A stretch of 64,000 nucleotides of DNA from Halobacterium sp. KA-4 (GCF_021028995.1 NZ_JAJJZG010000012.1:1-64000), one strand, 5' to 3'; positions 23,048 to 31,903 are shown, counted from the stretch's first letter. Numbers and translations are program-made. Notes: a model not told the origin generated them from the sequence alone.

Positions 23048-25420
23048 TCAGGCGTCGATGATTCGATCGGGCTCGATTCGTGACAACCGCATCGCGTTCC
23101 CGGTGACGCCGAGGCTCATCCCCATATCTCCGACAACGACTGCCAGCGCAACGCTGACCAGGCCCAGCGGCACGCCTAACGCGAGCAGAAGCTTCACGCC
23201 GAGGCTCGCCCAGATGTTCTGCCGGATCACGCCGTTGGCCGTATGCGACAGGTCGTACAGGTACGGGAGTTTCCCGATGTCGTCGCCCATCAACGCAATA
23301 TCAGCCGTTTCGAGGGCGGTGTCGGTGCCCGCCGCGCCCATCGCGATGCCGACCTCCGCAGTGGCCAGCGCGGGGGCGTCATTGATGCCGTCGCCGACCA
23401 TCGCGACCTCCCCGTACTCCGCCTGTAACTCCTCGACTGCGTCGACCTTCTCGTCGGGTAGGAGTTCGGCGCGATATTCATCGACACCGACCTGCTCGGC
23501 GATGGCGCGGGCGGTGCCCTCGTTGTCCCCGGTCAGCATCACCACGCGCTCGACGCCCAGCTCGTGCAGGCGTTCGACAGCCCGCTTCGAGGCCGGGCGC
23601 ACCTCGTCGGCGATGGCGATTGCACCCAGCAGTTCCGACTCCGTCCCGACGATAACGACCGTCTTGCCCTCCCGCTCCAGTGAGGTGAGCGCGTCCTCGG
23701 CGAACGCCCCGTCGTCGGCCTCGGTCGCCTCTTCCGCCACGACGCCGCCGTCTGTCTCGCGGCGTGCTCGAGCGAGGTCGAAGCCCAGCTCCTCGAAGAG
23801 CGCGGGCTTGCCCGCATAGTACGTCTCGCCGTCGATCTCGCCCCGGATGCCCTTCCCCGTGAGGCTCTCGAAGCCACTCGGGTCGGGCAGGTCGCCCACG
23901 CCCGCCTCCTCAGCACGGGCGAGAATCGCCGCAGCGATGGGGTGCTCACTGCGCCGCTCCAGCCCGGCGGCGCGACGGAGCAGATCATCCTCAGTGGTGT
24001 CGCCGACCGGGACGACATCGGTGACGGCGAGTTCGCCCTTCGTGAGCGTCCCCGTCTTGTCGAGCGCGACGGCATCGACTTCGCCCATCGCTTCGAGGTA
24101 GTTGCCGCCCTTGATCAGGACGCCGTTCTTCGCGGCGCTGGTGATGCCCGACACCACCGAGACGGGTGTGGAGATGACGAACGCACAGGGGCAGGCGATT
24201 ACCAGCAGGGTGAGCCCGCGGATGAACCAGGTCTGCCAGTCGCCGGCGAAAGTGAACCCGTACCCGGCCACGTCCACCGAGATGGGGTCGGCGATAACCA
24301 GCGGCGGGATAGCGGCGGTCAGGATTGCCAGCACGACGACGAGGGGTGTGTAGTAGCCGGAGAAGCGGTCGACGAACTGCTCAGACTCGGTCTTCTTCGC
24401 CTGTGCGCCCTGTACCATCTCGATGATGCGCGAGAGCGTCGAATCGCCAGCGGTCGAGGTGACCTCTACCTCGAGGTACCCCTCTTCGTTGATCGCGCCG
24501 GCGTAGACCTCGTCGCCGGCAGTCTTGTCGACGGGGACGCTCTCGCCCGTGATCGGCGACTGGTCGACTGCACTCTCGCCGTCGATGACCGTTCCGTCGA
24601 GCGGAATCTTGTCGCCGGGGCGGACGACGACGGTCTCGCCAACGTCGACCTCCTCGGCGGGAACGGTCACTTCCTCACCATCGCGAAGGACGGTCGCCTC
24701 GTCGGGCGAGAGTTCCATCAGCTCGCGCAGGGAGTCCCGTGCCCTGTCCATCGCGTAGTCCTCGAGCAGCTCGGCGATGCTGAATAGGACGGCCAGCGTG
24801 GCGGCCTCGACGAAGTAGCCGATACCGGTCGCCGCGATGATCGCCGTCCCCATCAGCAGGTCGATGTCGAGGCTTCGGTTCTTCGCGGAGTAGTACCCGC
24901 TACGGACGACGGGGATGCCGCTGGCGGCGACGGCGCCGAGGAACAGGACATCTGCGATGTGGAGCGGGTACTCGAGGACGCTCGCCACCGTGACGTTCTG
25001 TCCGGTGAGGAGGAATTCGAAGAGGAGGCCGAGCGTGACGAACGCCGCGCCGAGCCACGTCTTCTTCGCGCGAGGACTCGTCCAGACCTCCGATGGTGGC
25101 GCGATGTCGACGCCGTCGGTCGCCTGGTTGTCCTCATCATCGCCCTCAGCGTCCGAGCCCCCGACGACCTCGTAGCCGGCGCCTTCAATCGCCTTGATTA
25201 CGTCGGCTTCGCTAGTCCGATCAGGGTCGTACGTGACGTTGGCCGTGCCGGTGGTCGGCTGGAGCGTGGCGTCAGTAATGCCGTCGACACGCTGGAGGCT
25301 CTTGTCCACCTTTTGGGCGCAAGAGGGACAGTCCATCTCGGGAACGGCGAGGCGGGCGGTCAGCTCACGTCGCTGTCCGCCGCCGCTCGTTCCTCCTGCT
25401 GCGTCCGGATTCTCTGTCAT
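23048..25420 (-). CDS. Zn/Cd-transporting P1B-type ATPase, one HMA domain
   Basis: About 790 residues from ATG 25420. Exports heavy-metal ions at the cost of ATP. An N-terminal HMA domain (MDCPSCAQKVD) is followed by eight membrane segments with the ion-path motif CPC (VIACPCAFVIS), the phosphorylation site DKTGTLTKGE, TGDN and the hinge GDGINDAPAL. The last membrane segment has GDMGMSLGVTGNAMRL, whose Asp is the mark of the Zn/Cd/Pb subgroup (family knowledge). The longer start at 25471 would run through a palindromic operator, so ATG 25420 is preferred. Next to an HTH-10 regulator. The second ATPase at 51359-53974 is a paralogue with two HMA domains. Confidence 0.92.
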   Translation of the reverse strand: MTENPDAAGGTSGGGQRRELTARLAVPEMDCPSCAQKVDKSLQRVDGITDATLQPTTGTANVTYDPDRTSEADVIKAIEGAGYEVVGGSDAEGDDEDNQATDGVDIAPPSEVWTSPRAKKTWLGAAFVTLGLLFEFLLTGQNVTVASVLEYPLHIADVLFLGAVAASGIPVVRSGYYSAKNRSLDIDLLMGTAIIAATGIGYFVEAATLAVLFSIAELLEDYAMDRARDSLRELMELSPDEATVLRDGEEVTVPAEEVDVGETVVVRPGDKIPLDGTVIDGESAVDQSPITGESVPVDKTAGDEVYAGAINEEGYLEVEVTSTAGDSTLSRIIEMVQGAQAKKTESEQFVDRFSGYYTPLVVVLAILTAAIPPLVIADPISVDVAGYGFTFAGDWQTWFIRGLTLLVIACPCAFVISTPVSVVSGITSAAKNGVLIKGGNYLEAMGEVDAVALDKTGTLTKGELAVTDVVPVGDTTEDDLLRRAAGLERRSEHPIAAAILARAEEAGVGDLPDPSGFESLTGKGIRGEIDGETYYAGKPALFEELGFDLARARRETDGGVVAEEATEADDGAFAEDALTSLEREGKTVVIVGTESELLGAIAIADEVRPASKRAVERLHELGVERVVMLTGDNEGTARAIAEQVGVDEYRAELLPDEKVDAVEELQAEYGEVAMVGDGINDAPALATAEVGIAMGAAGTDTALETADIALMGDDIGKLPYLYDLSHTANGVIRQNIWASLGVKLLLALGVPLGLVSVALAVVVGDMGMSLGVTGNAMRLSRIEPDRIIDA

Positions 25421-25456
25421 CACGTCACGGTAGGAGCGGGAGTTCGATATGTCTTT

Positions 25457-25472
25457 GTTGGAATATTCCAAC
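25457..25472. promoter_or_regulatory. Operator palindrome before the metal ATPase
   Basis: Perfect 16-bp palindrome GTTGGAATATTCCAAC, 36 bp upstream of ATG 25420 and 8 bp past the end of the regulator gene. A likely binding site for a metal-responsive regulator. Confidence 0.7.
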
Positions 25473-25480
25473 TACGGCCC

Positions 25481-26227
25481 TCAGTGGGATGCCAGCCGTT
25501 CTTCCGCTACCCGCTCGCCGGCGACATGTTGCTTCGCCAAATGTTCTTCCGCCCGACGGAGTCGGTAGGTGAGTGTTGACCGTGGCACGTCGAGATGCTC
25601 TGCGAGTTCTCCAACATCGACCTCGCGGGGTGATTCGTAGTAGCCGTGTTCGACGGCGGCCTGGAGAGCAGCCTCTTGGGCTGGAGGCAATCCACTTGGT
25701 GTTCCGTCGCTTCCCCTAGCTGATGTTGTGTCCGCTGTGCGGAGCATCTCCATCTGGGCGCACTCCCCGACGGCGACTTTGAGAGCGTCGAAGAACGCCG
25801 CCACGTCGCCATCGCCGGAGTGGATGAGTCGCCACGTGTAGTGGCGGCCCTCGTGACGAGTCTCGAACAGCACGCCGTCGCCGAGGTGGTCGCGAGCGAT
25901 GTGGGGGACTGAGGCGCAGGTCGGAGTGCGCTCCCAATCTGAGTAGAGGATGAGCGCGTCGTCCGTGCGGTCGAGGACGCGGGTGGTCTGTGTGGCGTTG
26001 CAGTCCTCGGTGGCGAGACAGTCAGCGTAGTAGTCGCCGTTGAGAAAGGCGTCCTCGATGGCGTTGAGCGCCTCAGGCGTACCGGTGGCATGGTCGACCC
26101 GCCAGAGACGCTCGGCAGTGGCGTGCAGCGAGAGCGAGCGAACGCGAGCGTCGGGGTGGTCGGCGAGGGCGTCCGCCACCCTGTTGCAGCCGGGCTCGTA
26201 TTCGAGAGCGAAGACGAGTTCGCGCAT
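25481..26227 (-). CDS. HTH-10 (Bat-type) regulator of metal ATPase
   Basis: About 248 residues from ATG 26227 (MRELVFALEY). The C-terminal HTH-10 domain reads YYESPREVDVGELAEHLDVPRSTLTYRLRRAEEHL, the bacterioopsin-activator type common in haloarchaea. The N-terminal 180 residues form a sensor domain with Cys residues (CLATEDC, GECAQM) that could bind metal. It lies directly upstream of the P-type ATPase on the same strand, so control of metal export is the natural guess. The palindrome at 25457-25472 between the two genes is a candidate target. Confidence 0.82.
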   Translation of the reverse strand: MRELVFALEYEPGCNRVADALADHPDARVRSLSLHATAERLWRVDHATGTPEALNAIEDAFLNGDYYADCLATEDCNATQTTRVLDRTDDALILYSDWERTPTCASVPHIARDHLGDGVLFETRHEGRHYTWRLIHSGDGDVAAFFDALKVAVGECAQMEMLRTADTTSARGSDGTPSGLPPAQEAALQAAVEHGYYESPREVDVGELAEHLDVPRSTLTYRLRRAEEHLAKQHVAGERVAEERLASH

Positions 26228-26288
26228 ACCCCGTCTAAGGCCTGCTACGACATAACCCATGGCCTGCAGCGTTGTCGACCAGTAGATC

Positions 26289-26573
26289 TCAGATTACGTC
26301 GTCAGGGTCGTGAACTTCCTGCATTCGCTGTGCTTCGGCCGCGTATTGCTCCTGGAGGTCGGGGTCATCGACCATGCCAAGATTGCCGGGTTCAGCATCG
26401 ACTGCTGCTGTCGTATCTCGGACGTCGGTGAAGGACGTGAGTGCGCGTTCCTTCCGATAGTACTGTTCTCCATCGGGTGTTGCGTAGGTGAGGATGATCA
26501 GGTTCTGCTCGTCATCGGAGTACGTCCGTTCGACAAGCCAAACACGAACGTCATCTTCAGACTGATTTGACAT
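26289..26573 (-). CDS. Small hypothetical protein, 94 residues
   Basis: ATG start at 26573 (MSNQSEDDVRVWLVERTYSDDEQN). Alternating strands VRVWLVERTYS and LIILTYATPDGEQYYRKERALTSF suggest a small beta-sheet domain; the acidic C-terminus (LQEQYAAEAQRMQEVHDPDDVI) is helical. Upstream neighbour of the HTH-10 gene on the same strand. I know no function. Confidence 0.62.
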   Translation of the reverse strand: MSNQSEDDVRVWLVERTYSDDEQNLIILTYATPDGEQYYRKERALTSFTDVRDTTAAVDAEPGNLGMVDDPDLQEQYAAEAQRMQEVHDPDDVI

Positions 26574-26610
26574 ACTTAGACATCCCCCGATATCCACTAA
26601 GGGATTGGTG

Positions 26611-27273
26611 TTACGGCTTGCCGAGACTCGCTGTCTCGAAGGGTGATTCTCCGGTCGGAATGAGCAGCTCCTGTCGGTCTCCGACCCGCTCAGCGAGCTT
26701 CCGTTTCAGATACTGTATCGCCGTTGACGGCGTGAAGACGCCCTTATCGAGCATGTCGCCGACGACGTCTTTGAGGGCCGCGAACTGTCCCTGTAGGTGG
26801 CCGTCGCCGACCGGCTTGCCGTCGTACCAGCGCACCGTCGCGAGCGCGCCGTTCCCGACCGTCTCTCCCTGTTCGACCGTCTCCGAGTCGTACTGCAGCC
26901 CGAACCACAGCGTCCGATAGGCGGTCACCTCGAAGGTGGGTGACACCACGAAGATCGCCTCGTGGTGGAGATAGTCGAGGTGGTCCGCGACGATCTCGTC
27001 GAGGGTGAGCCCGGTGGCACGGGGCTTCGGCTTGACGACCGACGACGGACGATCCTCGCCGGCGAGGTAGCCGTCGACGCCATCTGCTTCGAGGCCATCG
27101 GCCAGTTCCGCCAGCAGCTGTTTCGCCCACTTCGAGTCGGTGTCGTCGCCACCGAACGGTGTTTCGGCCGAGATTCGGTGCTTGAGCTTGAGATTCGCTG
27201 CACCCCAATGGCTGTAGTGGAGCGTGTACTGTCCGTCTGTGCGTTCGTACGCAACGAGTGCGCGGTGGCCCAT
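26611..27273 (-). CDS. DUF6735-type hypothetical protein
   Basis: About 220 residues from ATG 27273. The N-terminus MGHRALVAYERTDGQYTLHYSHWG is highly characteristic of a haloarchaeal family I remember as DUF6735. Its role is unknown. The centre holds LTLDEIVADHLDYLHHEAIFVVSPTFEVTAYRTLWFGLQYDSE, and the C-terminal part predicts helices. The start is supported by the hairpin about 39 bp upstream and by the family N-terminus. Confidence 0.74.
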   Translation of the reverse strand: MGHRALVAYERTDGQYTLHYSHWGAANLKLKHRISAETPFGGDDTDSKWAKQLLAELADGLEADGVDGYLAGEDRPSSVVKPKPRATGLTLDEIVADHLDYLHHEAIFVVSPTFEVTAYRTLWFGLQYDSETVEQGETVGNGALATVRWYDGKPVGDGHLQGQFAALKDVVGDMLDKGVFTPSTAIQYLKRKLAERVGDRQELLIPTGESPFETASLGKP

Positions 27274-27311
27274 TGAACAATCTCCTTGCAGGACGACCCA
27301 CGACTGGATCG

Positions 27312-27330
27312 CCCCGCACCCCTCCCGGGG
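27312..27330 (-). repeat. Pre-start hairpin
   Basis: CCCC / GGGG arms around GCACCCCTCCC, with a CCCGGG core and a GACGAACAAC tail on +. Upstream of ATG 27273. Confidence 0.65.
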
Positions 27331-27341
27331 GACGAACAACG

Positions 27342-27722
27342 CTACTCGTCGATCGGGTCGGGGGAACTGAGGTCCGCGTGGAGGACTTCGCCGTCGCGAA
27401 CGACGTACCGTTTCGCCAGCACGGGAAACCGGCACTTGGTAAATCCGGCTGTCTGGATGTCGAATTCTTCGTTCGGTTCGAGATACTCCGCGAGCGACCG
27501 GAGGAACTCGTGAGTGACGATGCCACCGTCGTAGTCAGGAAGACCGTTCTCACGGGCCTCGTACACTTCGAAGCTGTCGTAGCCCCAGATAACGAGTTCG
27601 CCGTCGTCGTCCACTTCCCAGTTGAGCGTCCCGAAGCAGTGGTTCTCACAGAGCTCGCGGACTGCCTGTGGATCCGATACGAGCGCGCCGGTCGATGTCG
27701 TTGCGGCTTGCAATGTTGCCAT
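27342..27722 (-). CDS. Hypothetical protein, 126 residues
   Basis: ATG 27722 follows the recurrent CAATCC leader. Reads as a small alpha/beta domain: AVRELCENHCFGTLNWEVDDDGELVIWGYDSFEVYEAREN, then VTHEFLRSLAEYLEPNEEFDIQTAGFTKCRFPVLAKRYVVRDGEV. One C-x3-C-like pair near the start is unlikely to form a full zinc site. Lies between two hairpins and is probably part of the long minus-strand unit. Function unknown. Confidence 0.66.
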   Translation of the reverse strand: MATLQAATTSTGALVSDPQAVRELCENHCFGTLNWEVDDDGELVIWGYDSFEVYEARENGLPDYDGGIVTHEFLRSLAEYLEPNEEFDIQTAGFTKCRFPVLAKRYVVRDGEVLHADLSSPDPIDE

Positions 27723-27747
27723 GGATTGTTCTCGGGAGCGGTCTCGC

Positions 27748-27770
27748 GCCCCCGCACCCTTTCAGGGGGC
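27748..27770 (-). repeat. Pre-start hairpin
   Basis: GCCCCC / GGGGGC, perfect 6-bp stem around GCACCCTTTCA. About 26 bp upstream of ATG 27722. Confidence 0.75.
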
Positions 27771-27828
27771 GAGCAACTGCTCACGCTGTGACGGCCACAT
27801 GACGTTGCGCTGCCGATGCGTCGAGCTG

Positions 27829-28017
27829 TCAGGATTCTCTGTTGATGTCACCGTCCCTCGTCGTATTCGGTTGGGTGAGAAAATCTACCTGCTCGAGGAG
27901 CGTCGTCGCGGTGCTAATTCGCTCTCGATCAGCGGGCTCCAATTGGTCGCTGTCGATACTGGTGAGGCTACTGAGCGCGCGGTGGAGTCGATAGCCGGGG
28001 GTGTCTCGTGGATCCAT
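27829..28017 (-). CDS. Short hypothetical protein, 62 residues
   Basis: ATG start at 28017 (MDPRDTPGYRLHRALSSLTSI). Mostly helical and acidic: LEPADRERISTATTLLEQVDFL. It is kept as a gene because it occupies the expected place between two pre-start hairpins on the coding strand and has normal codon usage for the region. No family recognised. Confidence 0.5.
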   Translation of the reverse strand: MDPRDTPGYRLHRALSSLTSIDSDQLEPADRERISTATTLLEQVDFLTQPNTTRDGDINRES

Positions 28018-28021
28018 GTGT

Positions 28022-28045
28022 GCGCCTCCGCCAATTCTCGGCGCC
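28022..28045 (-). repeat. Pre-start hairpin
   Basis: GCGCC at 28022-28026 pairs with GGCGC at 28040-28044; the loop is TCCGCCAATTCTC; GAAAAAC follows on +. It lies 4 bp upstream of ATG 28017. Confidence 0.6.
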
Positions 28046-28107
28046 GAAAAACACCGGCGGGCAGTCAGCAGGTGTGGTATCGTCGGGTGGTCGCGAGCTG
28101 GCTTCTG

Positions 28108-28148
28108 TTAACCAACAACTCCGAGCCGACACCAGAATTGTTGGTTAA
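28108..28148. repeat. Long-spacer palindrome copy 5
   Basis: TTAACCAACA at 28108-28117 and TGTTGGTTAA at 28139-28148, 21-base spacer. It begins 13 bp past the stop of the zinc-finger gene at 28162-29049. Confidence 0.9.
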
Positions 28149-28161
28149 TTTGACGTCGTCT

Positions 28162-29049
28162 TTACTGATCGGCTTCGGGTTCGGGCCCGTAGCGTGGCGT
28201 GCCGCACCGCTGACAGCCCCACATTGGCTGCCCGGTCCACTCGTCATCGGGGACAGCCTCGAATTCGCGGAATCGATGCTTAGTCTCCCGATCACACTCT
28301 CGACACTCGAGGTGAGTTCTGTTTGGGCGCTCGCGTCGTGGCTGTTCGGTATCGGTCTTGTCAACGGATTTCTGGAGCGCAATCGCTGGCACCAGCCAGA
28401 GGTCGTTGTCTGCGTCCTCACGTAGGCTTGCAAGACGAGCTTCGGTGCGAACCTCGCTCCCGGTTTCGTCGTAGAGGAACGTCGTGTGCTCGCCGTCGTG
28501 ACAGGACTGCGTCGTCTCTGTCCACGCCGTCCGCTCACGAGCAGCCGCGAGCAGCTGATTACCACATTCAGACGTGACCCGTGTCGCCGAGGGGAGCGAG
28601 GGCCACTGATCGACAAGCTGTGGGGCCGGTTCCTCGTCGAGATCATAGATTAGCTTGCAGTCATCGACTACTGGGTCATCGTCTGCCTTCGCGAGGAGGG
28701 TGGCCGCAGCAGATCCCTTCCCGACGGCGCCGTAGAACGTCGACGCCTCAACGAGCAGCTGGATGACGTGGCGGTGAGTCCGTTCGGCAGTCGATGTGTC
28801 CTGATCGTCGGCTGCTTCGAGATGGTTCGTGAGACAGAACCGGCACTTCGACTGGCCAGCGGGGATCGACGCTCCACAGGAATCGCACTCGGTCTCACCT
28901 TCTGTCGGGTCGTCTGGATAGCCCGCGTCGACGCCACCAGAGCGTTGCCGCCGGGGCTCGCCACTACTACTGGCGAGTTGATCGTCGGGAACGTGGGTCG
29001 CTTCGCCGAGCGGTCGGAGGGCTTCGTAGTCGGCGTACTGGTCGGTCAT
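28162..29049 (-). CDS. Two-zinc-ribbon protein
   Basis: About 295 residues from ATG 29049 (MTDQYADYEALRPLGEATHVPDDQ). Zinc ribbon 1 near residue 65: CDSCGASIPAGQSKCRFC. Zinc ribbon 2 at the C-terminus: CRECDRETKHRF, then GCQRCGTPRYG. Between them is a helical region (RTHRHVIQLLVEASTFYGAVGKGSAAATLLAKADD) with a beta segment. The ribbons suggest binding to nucleic acid or to the transcription machinery. A TATA box at 29086-29095 drives it. Confidence 0.72.
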   Translation of the reverse strand: MTDQYADYEALRPLGEATHVPDDQLASSSGEPRRQRSGGVDAGYPDDPTEGETECDSCGASIPAGQSKCRFCLTNHLEAADDQDTSTAERTHRHVIQLLVEASTFYGAVGKGSAAATLLAKADDDPVVDDCKLIYDLDEEPAPQLVDQWPSLPSATRVTSECGNQLLAAARERTAWTETTQSCHDGEHTTFLYDETGSEVRTEARLASLREDADNDLWLVPAIALQKSVDKTDTEQPRRERPNRTHLECRECDRETKHRFREFEAVPDDEWTGQPMWGCQRCGTPRYGPEPEADQ

Positions 29050-29085
29050 AGAGTGATCTGGCCGTATCATGCTTCGTCTTCGGGT

Positions 29086-29095
29086 TTAAATAATG
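29086..29095 (-). promoter_or_regulatory. TATA box upstream of 28162-29049
   Basis: ATTATTTAAA on the minus strand, about 37-46 bp upstream of ATG 29049, leaving a short leader of 10-15 bases. Confidence 0.6.
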
Positions 29096-29149
29096 GCTCT
29101 CACATCAATCAGCCTACAGACATACAATCGAAAATCAGCAGTGTGGGCG

Positions 29150-30076
29150 TTAGACAGCCAGTTCGTCCAGTGTGTCGCGGTGGGTCCGCACGGTGACCAC
29201 CGAGACGTTCGCAACGTCAGCGACGTCCGACTGGGTGAGCCATTGCCCGTCTTCGCGTCCGGCTTTGTACAGACAGGCTGCAGCGAACCCGGACGGCCGA
29301 ACCCCGGTGGTTGCCCCAGTCGATTCGGATGCTTCCGCCAACTGCCGAGCCCGCTGCCGGATTTGATCGGAGACGTCGAGCTCCGAGGCCAACCGCGGAA
29401 CGAACGCACTGGGCGTCACGGGTTGGGCTGGCAGGCCAAGTTCCGTATTCAGCGTCGTGTATGCGTTCGTCACCCGCGATTGCTCGACGCGCGCCGACTC
29501 GGTGATGTCGTCGAGCGTTCGTGGTCGCCCGTTACACCGACACGCTCCGTAGACACTCGCGGCGGCCATCGCCTCAATCGACCGGCCCTGCAGGAGTTCC
29601 TCGTTCTGAGCGCTGCGGAAGAGCTGGCAGGCCTGGTCACGGATCGTCTCGGATAGTTCGAGCGTACTACTGATCCGGCGGACTTCACTAAGCCCGTGTG
29701 CGAGGTTGCGTTCGGCTTTCGACTGAAACCGCCCACGCGTCTGTTCACGGCGCATCCGAGCGAGCCGCCGTCGCTTCTGTCCTGAGAGTTCGTTCCCGTT
29801 CGCATCGGTCCCGTGGCCGATCTCCGTCGACAACCCACGATCGTGCCGCGCCGCTGTCAACGGAGCACCCGTGCGCTCCCGTTCGTCTTCGTCGAACCCT
29901 CGCCACTCTGGCCCGTGGTCGATCCGCTGCTCGTCGACGACGAGTCCACAGTCCTCGCAGACGGTTTCAACCGCGTTGGTTGTAACTTGCCCGTTACACT
30001 CGGGACACTGCGTAGCATTCGAGTCGGTCTGGACGTCTTCGTCGAACGTCGTTTCGTAGATCTCTCTGGTTGCCAT
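29150..30076 (-). CDS. Transcription initiation factor TFB (first copy)
   Basis: About 308 residues from ATG 30076. The TFIIB homologue bridges TBP-bound promoter DNA and RNA polymerase. N-terminal zinc ribbon CPECNGQVTTNAVETVCEDCG, B-finger region EWRGFDEDERERTGAPLTAARHDRGLSTEIG, then two cyclin repeats (ISSTLELSETIRDQACQLFRSAQ and SELDVSDQIRQRARQLAEAS). Haloarchaea use multiple TFBs as selective promoter factors (family knowledge). A hairpin lies upstream at 30119-30140. A second TFB is at 56914-57843. Confidence 0.93.
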   Translation of the reverse strand: MATREIYETTFDEDVQTDSNATQCPECNGQVTTNAVETVCEDCGLVVDEQRIDHGPEWRGFDEDERERTGAPLTAARHDRGLSTEIGHGTDANGNELSGQKRRRLARMRREQTRGRFQSKAERNLAHGLSEVRRISSTLELSETIRDQACQLFRSAQNEELLQGRSIEAMAAASVYGACRCNGRPRTLDDITESARVEQSRVTNAYTTLNTELGLPAQPVTPSAFVPRLASELDVSDQIRQRARQLAEASESTGATTGVRPSGFAAACLYKAGREDGQWLTQSDVADVANVSVVTVRTHRDTLDELAV

Positions 30077-30118
30077 GGATACTCACGAGGGGACTCACGC
30101 GGATCGCGTCTCTCGGAG

Positions 30119-30140
30119 TGCCCCTCACCCATCAGGGGCA
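30119..30140 (-). repeat. Pre-start hairpin of tfb
   Basis: TGCCCCT / AGGGGCA, perfect 7-bp stem, loop CACCCATC. About 43 bp upstream of ATG 30076. Confidence 0.74.
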
Positions 30141-30300
30141 CATACACACCACACGGAACAGCGCTGACACTGGAGGGCTGCGGTGGCGAAAGCCCGGCCG
30201 CGAAACGGCGCGTGAGCGCCGTGAGCAGCCCGGACCGTGGAGGTGGTGGGAGGTGGCGGTGACCGCGTACACACCAGCAAAAAAGGGGTGCGCCGACCGG

Positions 30301-31197
30301 CTATTCCCACCACCGACCGCGCTCAGGGAACATAATGGTGCTCCACCCAGTGACAGCCAGTGAGACGCGCCCCTCGTACCAGTTCCGGGCTACCTTGTGA
30401 ATACGCACCTGCTCGCCCTCTTCAATCCACGGCGCATCTGATTTCTCCCAGATCGTCACCTTCGTTTTTCCACTGTCGTCTGCGATCAGCCCGACTTGAG
30501 CGATGGCCGGCGAGTCCGCATCCCAGAGTACTTCGACTCGACCCTCGATGCTCACCTCTTTGCGATTGACGTCCTCGAGCTTCCCAATGGGGATCACCGT
30601 CCCAGGCGCCGTCTGCAACTCCTCGAACACCCCGACGACTGCACTCGTTAGGTCTTTCCCACCGACGACGGCTTCACCCAACCGCCGGCCAATCGCTGCT
30701 CGCGACCAGCCATCCAGTTTTTCCGCCAACCGCATCGACTGCTTGTTCACCGCCGCCAACTGCTCCTGCGTGAGCTCTGCACGAGGATCGTCTCGCTCCG
30801 GGTCAGCCATCGGATTCACGCTCGCTGCCCGCTTCTGGAACTTCACACGCCGCTCAGCGCTTCGCTTCGCTGCGATGTCTCGCGTCCGCTTCGCACGCCC
30901 CTCCTGCTGACTGAGTTCTGCCTGGGCACTGATGTGTTCCAACTCGGCCTCTCGTGCCTTGATGCGCTCTTCCTGTTCGAGGGTCTTCCCGAACAGGTGA
31001 TCCGGGCCTTCCTCGACGCGCGCGTCTGGGTGGTTGGAATCGACTTTGGCCTGGACTTCCATGTCGACCGTCGCCCGGAACTCCGGGGTCTCGTCGACGA
31101 CTTCGAAGCCATCCTCGTCGACCTCGCCTTCATCGTGTTTCTCGAAAGCCTGTTCATCGACCGAAACTACATCCGTGGTGACGTTGTTACTAGACAT
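30301..31197 (-). CDS. RPA-like OB-fold ssDNA-binding protein
   Basis: About 298 residues. A long charged, coiled-coil-like N-terminal half (EERIKAREAELEHISAQAELSQQEGRAKRTRDIAAKRSAERRVKFQ) precedes a helical segment. The C-terminal OB fold reads VSIEGRVEVLWDADSPAIAQVGLIADDSGKTKVTIWEKSDAPWIEEGEQVRIHKVARNWYEGRVSLAVTG. This is the classic RPA strand order, with DDSGKTKVTIW as strands 2-3. Single-stranded DNA binding in replication or conjugation is the likely role. No zinc finger, unlike many RPA41-type proteins. Confidence 0.82.
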   Translation of the reverse strand: MSSNNVTTDVVSVDEQAFEKHDEGEVDEDGFEVVDETPEFRATVDMEVQAKVDSNHPDARVEEGPDHLFGKTLEQEERIKAREAELEHISAQAELSQQEGRAKRTRDIAAKRSAERRVKFQKRAASVNPMADPERDDPRAELTQEQLAAVNKQSMRLAEKLDGWSRAAIGRRLGEAVVGGKDLTSAVVGVFEELQTAPGTVIPIGKLEDVNRKEVSIEGRVEVLWDADSPAIAQVGLIADDSGKTKVTIWEKSDAPWIEEGEQVRIHKVARNWYEGRVSLAVTGWSTIMFPERGRWWE

Positions 31198-31294
31198 TGG
31201 AATCTACCCTGATTCCTGAAGGCGCTCAGCGCCCGACACCGCGATGCTACAACATCGCGGATTTCCTCGACGACAACGACCGACAGACTCGTCT

Positions 31295-31350
31295 GCGCGC
31301 TCTCGCTCGCGCCTTCGCGAGCGCCCCTTGGGGCGCGAGCGAGAGCGCGC
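31295..31350. repeat. 19-bp inverted repeat with nested hairpin
   Basis: Outer arms 31295-31313 and 31332-31350 are perfectly complementary, with an 18-base loop. The loop plus right arm can instead form the inner GCGCCCC / GGGGCGC stem, so two exclusive structures are possible. Confidence 0.8.
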
Positions 31351-31804
31351 CATAGGGAGGCCACTCAACCAGCACCGCGCGCCGACCCGCCCGGAGCGAG
31401 CGGCCAGCGGGATATGCCCGCTCGTGTCCGGCCCGATGTGCGGGTCCGTGTCCAGGGCGACTGTCGCCGAGAACGCGCGCCGCGGTGTGGCGCGCGACAG
31501 CGCAGGCGGCACCAAGCGCTGGAACGCGAAAGCCCGCAAGGGGCGCAACCGACGGGGATACCCGCTGGCGCCGAGGGCACATGCATTTTAGCCCGGAACG
31601 GGCGCGGGCGGTGCGGAGAGCGCCCGCACGCCCGGAATGGTCGGTCGCGAGCGACGCGGAGGGCGGAACGCGGCGAGCGGTGCGGGCCATAACGGACACA
31701 CCTGTCCACCCAGCCGCGACACTCAGCGACCCAACTACTGCCCTGGCGGACTCAGAAAGGGCGAGGCCGTCTCGGTCACCGGGAAAGCAGGCTCTCCCGA
31801 GCTA

Positions 31805-31824
31805 ACGGGCGGCGCGCCGCCCGT
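31805..31824. repeat. 20-bp perfect palindrome
   Basis: ACGGGCGGCGCGCCGCCCGT, self-complementary with no spacer. Located 80 bp before the TATA box of module 4. Confidence 0.8.
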
Positions 31825-31903
31825 GAACGGCCGAGGGCCTTCATCGTGTTGCTCACCCAGCAACCTCAGCTGAGTCAGTCATACTCGTTGCGAGATAGCG
31901 AAG

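Larger units (their letters stand above)
31205..31900. other. GC-rich structured non-coding region
   Basis: About 700 bp upstream of the RPA-like gene and of module 4, with no coding frame I trust. It contains a 19-bp perfect inverted repeat (31295-31350), a 7-bp inner hairpin (GCGCCCC-TT-GGGGCGC, 31321-31336), a 20-bp perfect palindrome (31805-31824) and several smaller GC stems. It could be a structured RNA, a transfer or replication site, or the remains of a repeat array. Confidence 0.5.

Noticed and set aside
31414-31699. Arg-rich frames on both strands within the structured GC region
   Set aside because: Composition is driven by GC palindromes; no start context and no domain. Treated as non-coding.
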